From NCBI GenBank assembly GCA_965226435.1, contig CBDDCY010000013.1, forward strand, positions 1,240,001 to 1,304,000: a DNA stretch of 64,000 nucleotides, in the 5' to 3' direction. Source of the DNA: UBA6623 sp965226435. GTDB lineage: Bacteria > Acidobacteriota > Terriglobia > Bryobacterales > UBA6623. The position numbers and the translations under genes are program-made. Shown here piece by piece: positions 8,744 through 17,648 of the stretch (the stretch's first letter is position 1; each line of letters opens with the position of its first letter). Under the pieces are notes generated by a model. It was not told where the DNA came from, ran no database searches, and was given only the letters and a program-made list of their open reading frames with translations.

Positions 8744-8883
8744 GATCTTCTCCTCTTTCAGGGGCACGAACGAAAGCATAGCCTACTTGCACACCGGCAT
8801 GCGAGGCTCCCGATGCCTCGGGCCGCCGTTGGAAGCCTATCCGCGACGTGATCGCGGATTCCACCCTTCCCTACAATGAACGG

Positions 8884-9942
8884 GTGCTGCTCAGCGATTT
8901 CGACTACGAGTTGCCTGAAGACCGCATTGCGCAGGTGCCGTTAACCGACCGCGCGGCAAGCCGCATGCTCGTCATCGACCGCGCTTCGGGGAGTTGGGAA
9001 GATCGCCGGTTCCGTGATTTGCCGGCCTACCTGCGAAAAGGCGATCGCCTGGTTCTCAACAATTCGCGCGTGATCCCGGCGCGACTGTTCGGGCGTCGAG
9101 CGGGAGTCCATGCGACGACATCGAAGAGCGACATCAGCGGGCTTGTCGAAATCCTGCTGTTGAAGCAACTCCAATCCAACCCGGCCCGTTGGCAAGCACT
9201 CGCGCGGCCGGGCCGCAAGATGCGCATCGCTGAGCGTATTCGCTTCCCCGAGGACGTCGAGGCCGTGATCCTCGAGCGCGGCGAATACGGATTTCGCGTG
9301 GTTGAGTTCTCCCTCGGCGGATCTGATTTCACGGCGTGGCTCGAAAGGGTCGGCCACATGCCGCTGCCGCCCTATATCAAGCGATCCGACCAGACCACCG
9401 ACCGCGAACGCTACCAAACCGTCTTTGCCGACAAGCCCGGTTCGGTTGCCGCCCCGACCGCCGGTTTGCATTTCACGCCCGAGATTCTCGACGACTTCGA
9501 CCGCGCCGGAGTGCGGCGTGTCGAAGTAACGCTTCACGTCGGACTGGGAACATTTGAGCCGGTCCGCGCCGAGCAAGTCGCGGATCACCCGATGCACGCG
9601 GAGTCGTATGAGATCTCGGAAACGGCGGCCGAACAGTTGCAGGGCTCCGCGCGTCGCGTCGCCGTCGGCACGACCGCGGTTCGCGTCCTCGAGCACACCG
9701 TTCGCGCCTCCGCCGCCGGAGTCATCGAGGCCGGGAGGGGCGAGACGGATCTCTTCATTCTTCCCGGATTCGAGTTCCGAGCCGTCGACGCCTTATTGAC
9801 GAATTTCCACCTGCCTAGGTCAACCCTATTGATGCTGGTTTGCGCCTTCACGGGCCGTCAGCTAACGCTCGCCGCCTACCGCCACGCGGTCGAGAACGAC
9901 TATCGTTTCTACTCCTACGGCGATTGCACATTGATCATCTAA
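8884..9942 (+). CDS. queA: tRNA preQ1(34) S-adenosylmethionine ribosyltransferase-isomerase
   Basis: QueA transfers and rearranges the ribosyl group of SAM onto 7-aminomethyl-7-deazaguanine in tRNA, making epoxyqueuosine. The protein is recognised by LSDFDYELPEDRIAQVPLTDR, NNSRVIPARL, KPGSVAAPTAGLHFT, VTLHVGLGTFEPVR and NFHLPRSTLLMLVCAF. GTG at 8884 gives 352 residues and the usual family start; another GTG at 8848 would add twelve residues. Neither has a strong ribosome-binding site. No other queuosine gene is in the window. Confidence 0.93.
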   Translation: MLLSDFDYELPEDRIAQVPLTDRAASRMLVIDRASGSWEDRRFRDLPAYLRKGDRLVLNNSRVIPARLFGRRAGVHATTSKSDISGLVEILLLKQLQSNPARWQALARPGRKMRIAERIRFPEDVEAVILERGEYGFRVVEFSLGGSDFTAWLERVGHMPLPPYIKRSDQTTDRERYQTVFADKPGSVAAPTAGLHFTPEILDDFDRAGVRRVEVTLHVGLGTFEPVRAEQVADHPMHAESYEISETAAEQLQGSARRVAVGTTAVRVLEHTVRASAAGVIEAGRGETDLFILPGFEFRAVDALLTNFHLPRSTLLMLVCAFTGRQLTLAAYRHAVENDYRFYSYGDCTLII

Positions 9943-9970
9943 TAAAGCGATCAGCCCGGGGAGAACCGGT

Positions 9971-10030
9971 CGCTGACGTTCTCGTCGCTGACGTTCTCGC
10001 CCCTGAGGTTCTCCCCCTGACGTTCTCAAC
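9971..10030 (+). repeat. 15-bp tandem repeat, four units
   Basis: Units of the type CGCTGACGTTCTCGT occur four times in a row with small changes. They lie between the converging ends of queA and the PQQ dehydrogenase gene, and the last unit runs over the stop codon of the latter. Confidence 0.7.
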
Positions 10031-11615
10031 GACGCAATCCGAAGACGAAGATGGCGTTCTTGGCCGTGATCGCGATGTATTGGCGGCCCTTGTGGAAGTA
10101 GGTCATCGGGGAGCTTCGGATCGTGCCTCCCGTGTTGAAGTGCCACAGCAGCTTGCCTGTTTTCGCGTCAGCGGCCATGAAGTTGCCGACTCGGCTCGAG
10201 AAGAAGACGAGTCCGCCCGCCGTCGTCATCGTTCCCGCGAAGCTCACTTGCTGCGCCTCGTCGCCTAGAAAGGGGATCTCCCAGCGAACCTTCCCGCTGC
10301 GGAAGTCGATCGCCCGAATCATTTGCCGAGCCTCCATCTCGCGATGGTTGATGCTGTGGCCGGTGCGGTAGTACATCCCGCAGGCGTCGCGGGCCGATAC
10401 ATAAAAAAGCTCCGTTAAAGGGTTGAAAGAGGGCGCCTGCCAGTTTGTCGCGCCGTGGATATCGGGGCAGACGAGAGTTCCCTGAAAGCTTGGCGGTGAA
10501 TCCTCTTCGAGCACCGGCCGGCCGTCGGGCGCGATTGTTTTCGCCCAAGTCTGCTTGGCGAAAGGCTCGGCGAGCAACATCTCGCCGTTGGTGCGGTCGA
10601 GCACGTAGAAGAAGCCGTTGCGGCTCGCCTGCAGCAGGAGTTTGCGGAGTTTGCCGCCCCAGTCGGCATCGACAAGCACGGGGGTTTGGTTGCCGTCCCA
10701 GTCATGCTCGTCGTGCGGCGTGAACTGAAAGTGCCATGCCAGGTCGCCGTTGTCGGGATTCATGGCGAGCAGCGAGGCGGTGTAAAGGTTGTCTCCTTCG
10801 CGGTCGCGCCCGTCGAAGTCTTTTGGGCCGGGGTTGCCGGTTGTCCAGTAGATCAAGTTCAGCTCGGGGTCGTAGGTCCCGGTGGTCCAGGGTGCGCCGC
10901 CTCCGGCTTTCCAGGCGTCGGTGTCGTCGGGCCAAGTCTCCGATCCGGGTTCTCCCGGAGCGGGCACGGTGAAGAAGCGCCATACGCGGTCGCCCGTTTC
11001 AGCGTCGAAGGCGTGCAAGGCGCCGCGCAGCAGGCCGGTGTCGCCGCCGCGGGTGCCCAGCAGAACGCGGTTGCGAACGACGAACGCTGCTCCGGTCGCT
11101 CCGAAACAGTTCTGCTCATCGGTGAGAAGCGTTCTCCACAGCTCGGCTCCACTGCGGGTGTCGATCGCAACCACATGGCAGTCGAATGTTCCCAGGTAGA
11201 GTCGCCGGCCGGAAAGCCCGAAACCACGGCTCCAGTTGGGCGGGTGGCCGTCGCCGCTTTGCTCATGAGTGTATTCGTATCGCCACAGAACGCGGCCGCT
11301 GCCGGCATCGAGGGCGTGGGCGATCAGTCCGCCGTTCGGCACGTACATGACACCGTCGCGAACCAGCGGCGTGGGCTCGGTACGATGCGGCGGAGGCACG
11401 AACTGAAACGCCCACTCGACGACCAGGTCGCCGACGTTCGAGACGTTGATGCGGTCGAGCGGGCTGTAACGCCGGCCGCTGTTGTCGCGGTCATAACTGA
11501 GCCAGTTTTCGGGAGCGCGATAGCGGTCTTCGAGGAGCGTATCCACGTCGGCCGCCGCGACGAGAGACAGGCAGGCGACGGTTGTGCAAATCCACGATAT
11601 GTATGACCACTGCAT
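10026..11615 (-). CDS. PQQ-dependent alcohol dehydrogenase-like protein, periplasmic
   Basis: The product has 529 residues starting at the ATG at 11615: signal peptide, then an eight-bladed quinoprotein propeller. Typical blades include ENWLSYDRDNSGRRYSPL, WRYEYTHEQSGDG, WTTGTYDPELNLIYWTTGNP and GNQTPVLVDADWGGK. HDEHDWDGNQ carries an Asp in the place of the catalytic base of the family. The gene follows a diheme cytochrome c gene by seven bases, so the cytochrome is the likely electron acceptor. The substrate is unknown. A longer frame upstream overlaps the cytochrome gene and is not used. Confidence 0.88.
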   Translation of the reverse strand: MQWSYISWICTTVACLSLVAAADVDTLLEDRYRAPENWLSYDRDNSGRRYSPLDRINVSNVGDLVVEWAFQFVPPPHRTEPTPLVRDGVMYVPNGGLIAHALDAGSGRVLWRYEYTHEQSGDGHPPNWSRGFGLSGRRLYLGTFDCHVVAIDTRSGAELWRTLLTDEQNCFGATGAAFVVRNRVLLGTRGGDTGLLRGALHAFDAETGDRVWRFFTVPAPGEPGSETWPDDTDAWKAGGGAPWTTGTYDPELNLIYWTTGNPGPKDFDGRDREGDNLYTASLLAMNPDNGDLAWHFQFTPHDEHDWDGNQTPVLVDADWGGKLRKLLLQASRNGFFYVLDRTNGEMLLAEPFAKQTWAKTIAPDGRPVLEEDSPPSFQGTLVCPDIHGATNWQAPSFNPLTELFYVSARDACGMYYRTGHSINHREMEARQMIRAIDFRSGKVRWEIPFLGDEAQQVSFAGTMTTAGGLVFFSSRVGNFMAADAKTGKLLWHFNTGGTIRSSPMTYFHKGRQYIAITAKNAIFVFGLRR

Positions 11616-11622
11616 TGGTGAC

Positions 11623-12471
11623 TTAGTAATTCGAAAAATTGCGCGGGATTGGAATATAGGGGTCTCGCCGCCGATCGAGGTAGGCGAGCAGGTTCCGTAA
11701 CTGCTCGTCGGAAAGCCGGCTTCGGTAGTCGGCGGGCATGACCGACTCGGGCGGCTTGCGGAGCTCGGCGAGGTCACCGCGATCGAGCAGCCGGAACCGC
11801 CCGTCTCGCATCAGGATCTGGACGGAAAAGGTATCCTCGTTCTTGAGTATTCCCTCGATGCGATCGCCTCCGCGGGTCACGGCGAAGACGGCCTCGTAGC
11901 CGACGGGCCGCGCGACGTTGGGATCGAGAACATCGCTTCGGATCTGGTCGGAGGTCTTTTGAGCGGCGATGCTGTCGAGGCGCGGCCCCAGGAAACCGCC
12001 GGAGCCGGCGACCTGGTGGCAGCCCGCGCATCCGACGTTTTCAAAGACCTCGCGTCCGGCCTCGGGATCCCCGGGAAGAGGGGGCTCGAAACCCGGCCGA
12101 GCCAGGCTGTGCAGGTACGTGACGAGCTGCCAGATTCGCGTCGGCGCCAGATTGCCTTGAGGCGGCATTTCCGTTCCGGGAAAGCCTTCCGAGATGACTT
12201 TGAACAGCCCGGCGTCAGCGCCCCGTACGGTGCGGCTGGTAACAAGATTCGCCGCCATGCTTCCCCGGGCGTCCTGGCCGTGGCAAACCGCGCAGCGCTC
12301 GAGGTAGAGCGCTCGTCCGGCTTGCACGGCGGCCGGATCACGGGTGAGTGGGTTTGTTCGCTCCTCGGCGGGTTCGGTTTGCGCGAAGGCCGCGGCGAGC
12401 AGGACGACGCCGGCGAGCGTAACGTGGACGCCTGTTTTGTGGGCGCCTGTGCTGAATGAGGAAGACAGCAT
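11623..12471 (-). CDS. Diheme cytochrome c, partner of a PQQ dehydrogenase
   Basis: The 282-residue exported protein has two heme sites, CAVCH (about 58-62) and CAGCH (about 149-153). The C-terminal half matches the heme-binding domain common in Planctomycetes (TIGR02603 type): GPRLDSIAAQKTSDQIRSDVLDPN, GYEAVFAVTRGGDRIEGIL and SVMPADYRSRLSDEQLRNLLAYL. It is the first gene of a two-gene operon with the PQQ dehydrogenase and probably accepts its electrons. The same pair, in the opposite gene order, occurs at 53844-56410. Confidence 0.88.
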   Translation of the reverse strand: MLSSSFSTGAHKTGVHVTLAGVVLLAAAFAQTEPAEERTNPLTRDPAAVQAGRALYLERCAVCHGQDARGSMAANLVTSRTVRGADAGLFKVISEGFPGTEMPPQGNLAPTRIWQLVTYLHSLARPGFEPPLPGDPEAGREVFENVGCAGCHQVAGSGGFLGPRLDSIAAQKTSDQIRSDVLDPNVARPVGYEAVFAVTRGGDRIEGILKNEDTFSVQILMRDGRFRLLDRGDLAELRKPPESVMPADYRSRLSDEQLRNLLAYLDRRRDPYIPIPRNFSNY

Positions 12472-12611
12472 CCGATGGTAGCCGGCATTGTAGTACGTTG
12501 TGACCCGGCGCTGCCCGGACTAGTCTTGTCTCATGCAAGATGAGCCTGAACGAGGAGTTTGTTTCTCACACAAGATGAGCCTGCAGGATCGGGGAGTGGG
12601 CATGCTGGGGA

Positions 12612-13856
12612 TTGACTATCCAAGTGCAAAACGCCGGCAAGTTGAATCCGCAACAGATCCGGCAGTTTCTCCACTCCAGCCAGGAGATTCGATTCAAAGG
12701 CAAAGGGCGGGCCGAGATTTACGCTTGGGTGGCGCGCACGCTTGGCCGGCACGGCTACAGCCGCCAGAACCGCGCCGACAAAGGGCTGCTGCGGCAGTAT
12801 CTGGTCAAGATGACCGGACTGAGCCGGGCGCAAATCACGCGGCTGATCCAGCAGTACCGGCAGGGCGGAGAACTCCAACCCGCCCGCTACCGGCGGCATC
12901 GCTTTGCCCGCAAGTACACGCCCGCCGACGTCGAACTGCTGGCGGCGGTGGACGAGGCCCACGAAACCCTCAGCGGCCCGGCCACGCGCAAGATCCTCGA
13001 GCGGGAATACCAGCAGTACCAGCAGCGCGAATACGAGCGGTTGGCGGGGATCTCGGTGGCCCAGATCTATCGCCTGCGGCGGCGCAGTGCCTACCGCCGG
13101 CGGCGGCTGCATTTCACCAAGACCCGGCCCACAGCGGTGTCGATCGGCGAGCGGCGCCGGCCCGACCCGCAAGGCCGACCCGGCTTTCTGCGAGTGGATA
13201 CGGTGCATCAAGGGGATCGCGATGGCGTCAAGGGCGTCTACCACATCAATGCCGTGGATGAAGTCACCCAGTGGCAAGTGGTCGGCGCCACAGCCGCGAT
13301 CAGTGAAGCCTGGCTGGAGCCGTTGCTGAAAGCCATGATCGAGCAGTTTCCCTTTCGTATCCGCGGCTTCCATTCCGACAACGGCAGCGAGTTCCTCAAT
13401 CGCACGGTGGAGAAGTTATTGAACAAGCTGCTGATCGAACAGACCAAGTCGCGTCCGCGGCACTCCAATGACAACGGCTTGGTGGAATCGAAAAACGGCG
13501 CGGTGATCCGCAAACACATGGGATATACGCACATCGCGGCGCCGCACGCGGGGCGCATCCAGCGCTTCTACCAACAGCACTTCAATCCCTATTTGAATTT
13601 CCACCGGCCCTGCGGACAGCCCGAGATCAAGACCGACGCCAAAGGCAAGCAGAAGCGGGTGTATCGCCACTACCAGACGCCTTGGGAATCTTTCGAGCAG
13701 TTGCCCGAGGCCGCCGGCTACCTCAAGCCAGGGCACACGCTTGAGGCTCTGGGCCGCATTGCCCAGGCGGAAAGCGACACTGCGGCGGCGCGCCGGATGC
13801 AGCGAGCCAAGCACAAGCTGTTTGCCAGTTTCCGGTCCGCGAACACGCCGTGCTGA
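12612..13856 (+). CDS. IS transposase with rve integrase core
   Basis: The 414-residue protein has an N-terminal DNA-binding helix bundle (LVKMTGLSRAQITRLIQQYR) and an rve-type catalytic core. The three acidic residues are visible in GFLRVDTVHQGD, FHSDNGSEF and DNGLVESKNGAVIR (D, D, E). The protein belongs to the broad IS481/ISNCY-like group of rve transposases; exact family assignment needs a search. The start is probably the TTG at 12612, with a GTG at 12624 as alternative. It shares no obvious similarity with the transposase at 31274. Confidence 0.85.
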   Translation: MTIQVQNAGKLNPQQIRQFLHSSQEIRFKGKGRAEIYAWVARTLGRHGYSRQNRADKGLLRQYLVKMTGLSRAQITRLIQQYRQGGELQPARYRRHRFARKYTPADVELLAAVDEAHETLSGPATRKILEREYQQYQQREYERLAGISVAQIYRLRRRSAYRRRRLHFTKTRPTAVSIGERRRPDPQGRPGFLRVDTVHQGDRDGVKGVYHINAVDEVTQWQVVGATAAISEAWLEPLLKAMIEQFPFRIRGFHSDNGSEFLNRTVEKLLNKLLIEQTKSRPRHSNDNGLVESKNGAVIRKHMGYTHIAAPHAGRIQRFYQQHFNPYLNFHRPCGQPEIKTDAKGKQKRVYRHYQTPWESFEQLPEAAGYLKPGHTLEALGRIAQAESDTAAARRMQRAKHKLFASFRSANTPC

Positions 13857-13865
13857 ACAGCAGGA

Positions 13866-13980
13866 AGAGGGCTGTGGAAATGGCGGGCGGTGGAAAACGA
13901 GGAAAACCAAAACCAGGTTTCCCTTCGTTTCCCACCGCCCTTGGAAATCGCTCCGCGATTCCCACATTCCCACAACCCCG
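13866..13980 (+). ncRNA. Conserved three-hairpin element behind the IS A transposase
   Basis: The outer stem pairs GGGCTGTGGAAATG (13869-13882) with CATTCCCACAACCCC (13965-13979). Inside are a long second stem (13883-13909 with 13916-13940) and a short third stem, GGAAATCGCTCCGCGATTCC (13943-13962). The same layout with compensating base changes occurs behind the transposase of the two IS B copies. It begins about ten bases after the stop codon. Whether it acts as RNA, as folded DNA or as a terminator is unknown; a structured RNA is the most economical reading of the covariation. Confidence 0.6.
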
Positions 13981-14103
13981 ACGACGATTCTCCCCTTCCC
14001 AAATCAAAACCAAAAAACCAGAAAGGAGCCCCAGCTACTCAAAAAGCCCCAACCCCCGTCTTCAGGCTCATCCTTCGATGAGAAAATGCTGGACTGGGGG
14101 ACT

Positions 14104-14970
14104 ATGGCTGATTTTCCAATTGCCGTCATTACCGACGAATTCACGCAAGACATCGAGATGATGTGCCGCGCCGCGGTCGACTTGGGCATCCCAGGGCTTG
14201 AAATTCGCACCGTGTGGAACAAGAACATCGTCGACATGAGCGACTCGGAAATCGAGGAAGTCGGGAAGCTGGTGCGCGCCGCGAAGCTGACCGTCTGCTC
14301 GATCGCCTCGCCCGTCTTCAAGTGCACGCTGCCGGGAGGCGGCGACATCGACCACCGCTTTGAGCAGGACGCCTTTCATTCCGCGCACACCTACGACGAC
14401 CAGCCGCGAATTCTGGGGCGGGCGCTCGATATCGCCGAAGCCTTGGGCGCCGACATCGTGCGTGTTTTCAGTTTCTGGCGGACGGTGGAACCGAGCGCGG
14501 TCACCGAACGCGTTGTAGAGACTCTGGGGCCGGCTGTCGAGCAAGCCGCTTCCCGGAAGATTCGGATCGGCCTCGAAAATGAACACGCCTGCAACGTAGC
14601 GACCGGCGCGGAAACCGCCGCCGTGCTCTCGGCCATCGACCATCCGAATCTCGGCATTGTCTGGGACCCGGCCAACGCCTACGTTTCGGCGGAAAACCCG
14701 TTTCCCGAGGGTTACGAGCGGCTTCCCGCCGGCCGCGTGCTGCATGTCCACGCCAAAGACGGCGCCATCCCCGCGGGCGGCGATCGCATGCAGTGGGGCG
14801 AGTTGGGCGCCGGCGAGGTTGACTGGCCGGGCCAGTTGAGTCGGTTGGCGGTGGACGGCTATGGCGGCATGATCAGCCTAGAGACGCATTGGGGAGGGCC
14901 GAACGGGCGCAAGTTCGAGGGCAGCGAGATCTGCGCGCGAAATCTACAGCGGTTGGTCCGCGAAGCGTAG
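14104..14970 (+). CDS. Sugar phosphate isomerase/epimerase-like TIM barrel protein
   Basis: The 288-residue protein belongs to the xylose isomerase-like (AP_endonuc_2) superfamily. Expected metal ligands are seen in IRIGLENEHAC (Glu), GIVWDPANAY (Asp), VLHVHAKDGA (His, Asp) and GMISLETHWGG (Glu). Such proteins isomerise or epimerise small sugars or hydroxypyruvate; the substrate cannot be told. The start is the ATG at 14104 with a GGGGG tract just upstream. IS A ends about 20 bases before it, so the native promoter has probably been lost or replaced by an IS-borne one. Confidence 0.85.
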   Translation: MADFPIAVITDEFTQDIEMMCRAAVDLGIPGLEIRTVWNKNIVDMSDSEIEEVGKLVRAAKLTVCSIASPVFKCTLPGGGDIDHRFEQDAFHSAHTYDDQPRILGRALDIAEALGADIVRVFSFWRTVEPSAVTERVVETLGPAVEQAASRKIRIGLENEHACNVATGAETAAVLSAIDHPNLGIVWDPANAYVSAENPFPEGYERLPAGRVLHVHAKDGAIPAGGDRMQWGELGAGEVDWPGQLSRLAVDGYGGMISLETHWGGPNGRKFEGSEICARNLQRLVREA

Positions 14971-15018
14971 CGCCCCGCGGCCCATTCAGGGCGTCGCACC
15001 GAACGACGACCCTCTTGA

Positions 15019-15070
15019 ACCGGCCCTAAAAGGACCGCCTATTGGCGGTTCAAACCCGGTGACCGGGCTG
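15019..15070 (+). repeat. Dispersed palindromic repeat, family 3
   Basis: ACCGGCCCTAAAAGGACCG, CCTATTGGCGG and CAAACCCGGTGACCGGGCTG in series, giving two hairpins. A second copy on the minus strand lies at 30954-31009. It is in the 370-base gap between the isomerase-like gene and hppA; no gene is seen in the remainder of that gap, which should also hold the hppA promoter. Confidence 0.65.
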
Positions 15071-15340
15071 CCGCGCCGCGGAGTTTGGTGCGCGGCCGCT
15101 TGGCCCGTCGCTTGCGCTCAGGGCTCTGATTCTATTGTTCGCATTGCGAGAAGGGCTTCCACGTTTATATCGCACACCCGATCTTGATTTCGCCGGCGCG
15201 TCGGCGGGTGGAAATGGTAGCCTGTTACTTTTGATTCACCAATCTCCAACCTCCGTCAACCGGGTTGTTCTCAGGTGGTCTTCTCGAAAATTCTTCCGGC
15301 CAAGATGCCGCCCTAACCGCGTCTTGTTATTCCAACGACC

Positions 15341-17383
15341 ATGGACACTCTGATACCCCTCACCCCCATCATCGGTCTCTGCGGCCTCGTCTGCGCCCTG
15401 ATCATTTTCATCCTTAACGACCGACACTCGCCCGGCAATGAGACGATGCGCGAGCTGTCGCAAGCGATTCACGACGGAGCGATGGCGTTTCTGAAACGCG
15501 AGTACAGCATTCTGATCGCTTTTGTCATCGCCGTCGCCGCCCTCATTGCTTGGCAGCTGAACCGCGAAACGGCTCTGTGTTTCGTCACCGGCGCGGCCTG
15601 CTCGATTCTGGCGGGCTTCATTGGCATGAAATCGGCCACGCGCGCCAATACGCGGACTTGCGAAGCCGCGCGCAGCGAAGGGGTCGAAAGCGCTTTGATG
15701 GTCGCGTTTCAAGGCGGAGCCGTCATGGGACTCGCCTTGGCCGGGCTGGGGCTGCTGGGCGTCGGCGTCTTCGCGCAGGTTTTCGCCGGCATCGAACAAG
15801 CCGTCTATATCAATGGATTCGCGATGGGCGCGAGTTCGATCGCCTTATTCGCGCGCGTGGGCGGCGGGATCTACACCAAGGCCGCCGATGTCGGCAGTGA
15901 CTTGGTCGGCAAGCTCGAAGCCGGCATCCCCGAGGACGACCCGCGCAACCCCGGCGTGATCGCCGATAACGTCGGCGACAATGTCGGCGACGTGGCCGGG
16001 ATGGGAGCGGACATTTTCGAGTCCTACGTAGGGTCCATGATCGCCACGATGGCGATCGCGGCGACATTGGGCGCCGAGACGCTGGCGATGCTCGGCGGCG
16101 AGGGGGCTCGCGAATCCTTGATGGCTTTGCCGCTGGTGCTGGCCGGGGTCGGCCTGATTTGTTCGGTGGTCGGCATCATCTCGATTCGCCTCTTGAGCGG
16201 AATGGGACCGGCCGCGGCCCTGCGCTATTCGGCTTGGTTGGCGGCGGCGTTGTTTCTGGCGGCGGCCTACGGGGTCATCGACGCTTCGATCATCAACGAC
16301 GGCGTCTTCTGGGCCATCGTGGCGGGAACCGTCGGAGGCGTGGCGATCGGCTATGTCACCGAGTACTACACCTCGATGAAGCCCGTGCTCGGTATCGCCG
16401 AAGCTTCGAGGACCGGCGCGGCGACCAACATCATTGAAGGCCTCGCGGTTGGCTTTCGGAGCTGCGCCGGGCCGGTGCTGATAATCTGCGCCGCGATCTA
16501 TGTCGCGCACGGCGTCGCCGGGCTCTACGGCATCGGGCTGGCGGCGGTCAGCATGCTGGCCACCGTGGGTATCACGATGAGCGTCGACGCTTATGGGCCG
16601 ATTGCCGACAACGCCGGGGGTATTTCGGAAATGGCGGGTTTGGGACCGCGAGTCCGCGCCATCACCGATACTCTTGATTCGCTGGGCAATACGACCGCCG
16701 CGATGGGCAAGGGGTTCGCGATCGGATCGGCCGCGCTGGCCGCGCTGGCGCTGTTTTCGGCCTATACGCAAGCGGTCGATGCCATTCGCCTGGCCAACGG
16801 ATTGCCGGCCGTCAATATTCAAGTCAATGACGCACGCGTCGTGATCGGCTTGCTGATCGGCGGCATCCTGCCCTTCTTTATCGCCGCCCAGACGATGACT
16901 GCCGTCGGACGCGCCGCCGGCAAGATGGTCGAGGAAATCCGCCGTCAGTTTCGCGAAATCAAAGGACTGTTGGAGGGCGAAGAGGGTGTGAAGCCCGACG
17001 CCGCCCGTTGCGTGGATATCGCCACGTCGGCCGCTCTGAAAGAAATGGTCGCGCCCGGGCTGGTGGCGATTATGGCGCCGGTGGCGATGGGTTACCTGCT
17101 CGGCCCCGAGGCGCTGGGCGGTATGCTGGCCGGGGCCACGGTGACGGGCGTGTTGCTGGCGCTTTTCATGGCCAATGCCGGGGGCGCTTGGGACAATGCC
17201 AAGAAGCTGATCGAAAAGGGTGAGATGGAAGGCGAAGCGAAGGGTTCCGAGACCCACAAGGCAACCGTGGTCGGCGATACGGTCGGCGATCCTTTCAAGG
17301 ATACTTCCGGTCCGTCGATGAATATTCTGATCAAGCTGATGTCGATTGTGGCTCTCGTGATCGCTCCGTTGATCGCTGTCTGA
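15341..17383 (+). CDS. hppA: Membrane-bound pyrophosphatase, K+-dependent type
   Basis: The 680-residue protein couples pyrophosphate hydrolysis to pumping of H+ or Na+ across the membrane, with about 15-16 membrane helices. The catalytic loop GGGIYTKAADVGSDLVGK and DNVGDNVGDVAGMGADIFESY is intact, as are the C-terminal DTVGDPFKDTSGPSMNIL residues. The segment GNTTAAMGKGFAIGSA has Ala where K+-independent pumps have Lys, so potassium activation is expected. Which ion is pumped cannot be decided by eye. It stands alone, with no operon partner. Confidence 0.95.
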   Translation: MDTLIPLTPIIGLCGLVCALIIFILNDRHSPGNETMRELSQAIHDGAMAFLKREYSILIAFVIAVAALIAWQLNRETALCFVTGAACSILAGFIGMKSATRANTRTCEAARSEGVESALMVAFQGGAVMGLALAGLGLLGVGVFAQVFAGIEQAVYINGFAMGASSIALFARVGGGIYTKAADVGSDLVGKLEAGIPEDDPRNPGVIADNVGDNVGDVAGMGADIFESYVGSMIATMAIAATLGAETLAMLGGEGARESLMALPLVLAGVGLICSVVGIISIRLLSGMGPAAALRYSAWLAAALFLAAAYGVIDASIINDGVFWAIVAGTVGGVAIGYVTEYYTSMKPVLGIAEASRTGAATNIIEGLAVGFRSCAGPVLIICAAIYVAHGVAGLYGIGLAAVSMLATVGITMSVDAYGPIADNAGGISEMAGLGPRVRAITDTLDSLGNTTAAMGKGFAIGSAALAALALFSAYTQAVDAIRLANGLPAVNIQVNDARVVIGLLIGGILPFFIAAQTMTAVGRAAGKMVEEIRRQFREIKGLLEGEEGVKPDAARCVDIATSAALKEMVAPGLVAIMAPVAMGYLLGPEALGGMLAGATVTGVLLALFMANAGGAWDNAKKLIEKGEMEGEAKGSETHKATVVGDTVGDPFKDTSGPSMNILIKLMSIVALVIAPLIAV

Positions 17384-17648
17384 CGCGGCCGCGACCCACT
17401 CGCCGGAGCCGACACCGAGGCACTCGGCCGGGTTCGAGCTTCCATCGAGTCATATGCCATTGGTAATATAGGGGCACATGCCGAGTCGCTATGAACAACC
17501 TCGAAGGCCCGCCCCGCGGCACCATGCTACGCTCGGCCGAACGAGGTTGCGAAAGCGGACCTCGGCGGATAAGTTAAAACCCCGTAAGTAGTTAGGTGAA
17601 TCCCTGATTCCCCCATGACGGTCTTACTGAGTCTCGCATAATATACTG

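Larger units (their letters stand above)
12527..14084 (+). mobile_element. rve-type insertion sequence (IS A)
   Basis: The element holds one transposase gene and ends in related inverted sequences. The left end reads TCTCATGCAAGATGAGCCTG (from about 12529), repeated nearby as TCTCACACAAGATGAGCCTG (from 12566). The right end, read inward on the minus strand, is TCTCATCGAAGGATGAGCC, ending near 14084. Exact outer edges and target duplication are uncertain. Behind the transposase stop lies a folded element (13866-13980) shared with another insertion sequence in this window. The right end lies about 20 bases from the start of the next gene. Confidence 0.8.

Noticed and set aside
13741..14103. Open frame extending the isomerase-like protein upstream through IS A
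   Set aside because: This part reads the folded element and IS end in a non-coding frame; the conserved protein begins at 14104.
15845..17257. Long open frame on the strand opposite hppA (about 470 codons)
   Set aside because: Its translation is Arg/His/Asp/Gly-rich with no domain, and it mirrors the high third-position GC of hppA. The sense frame is unmistakably a pyrophosphatase.
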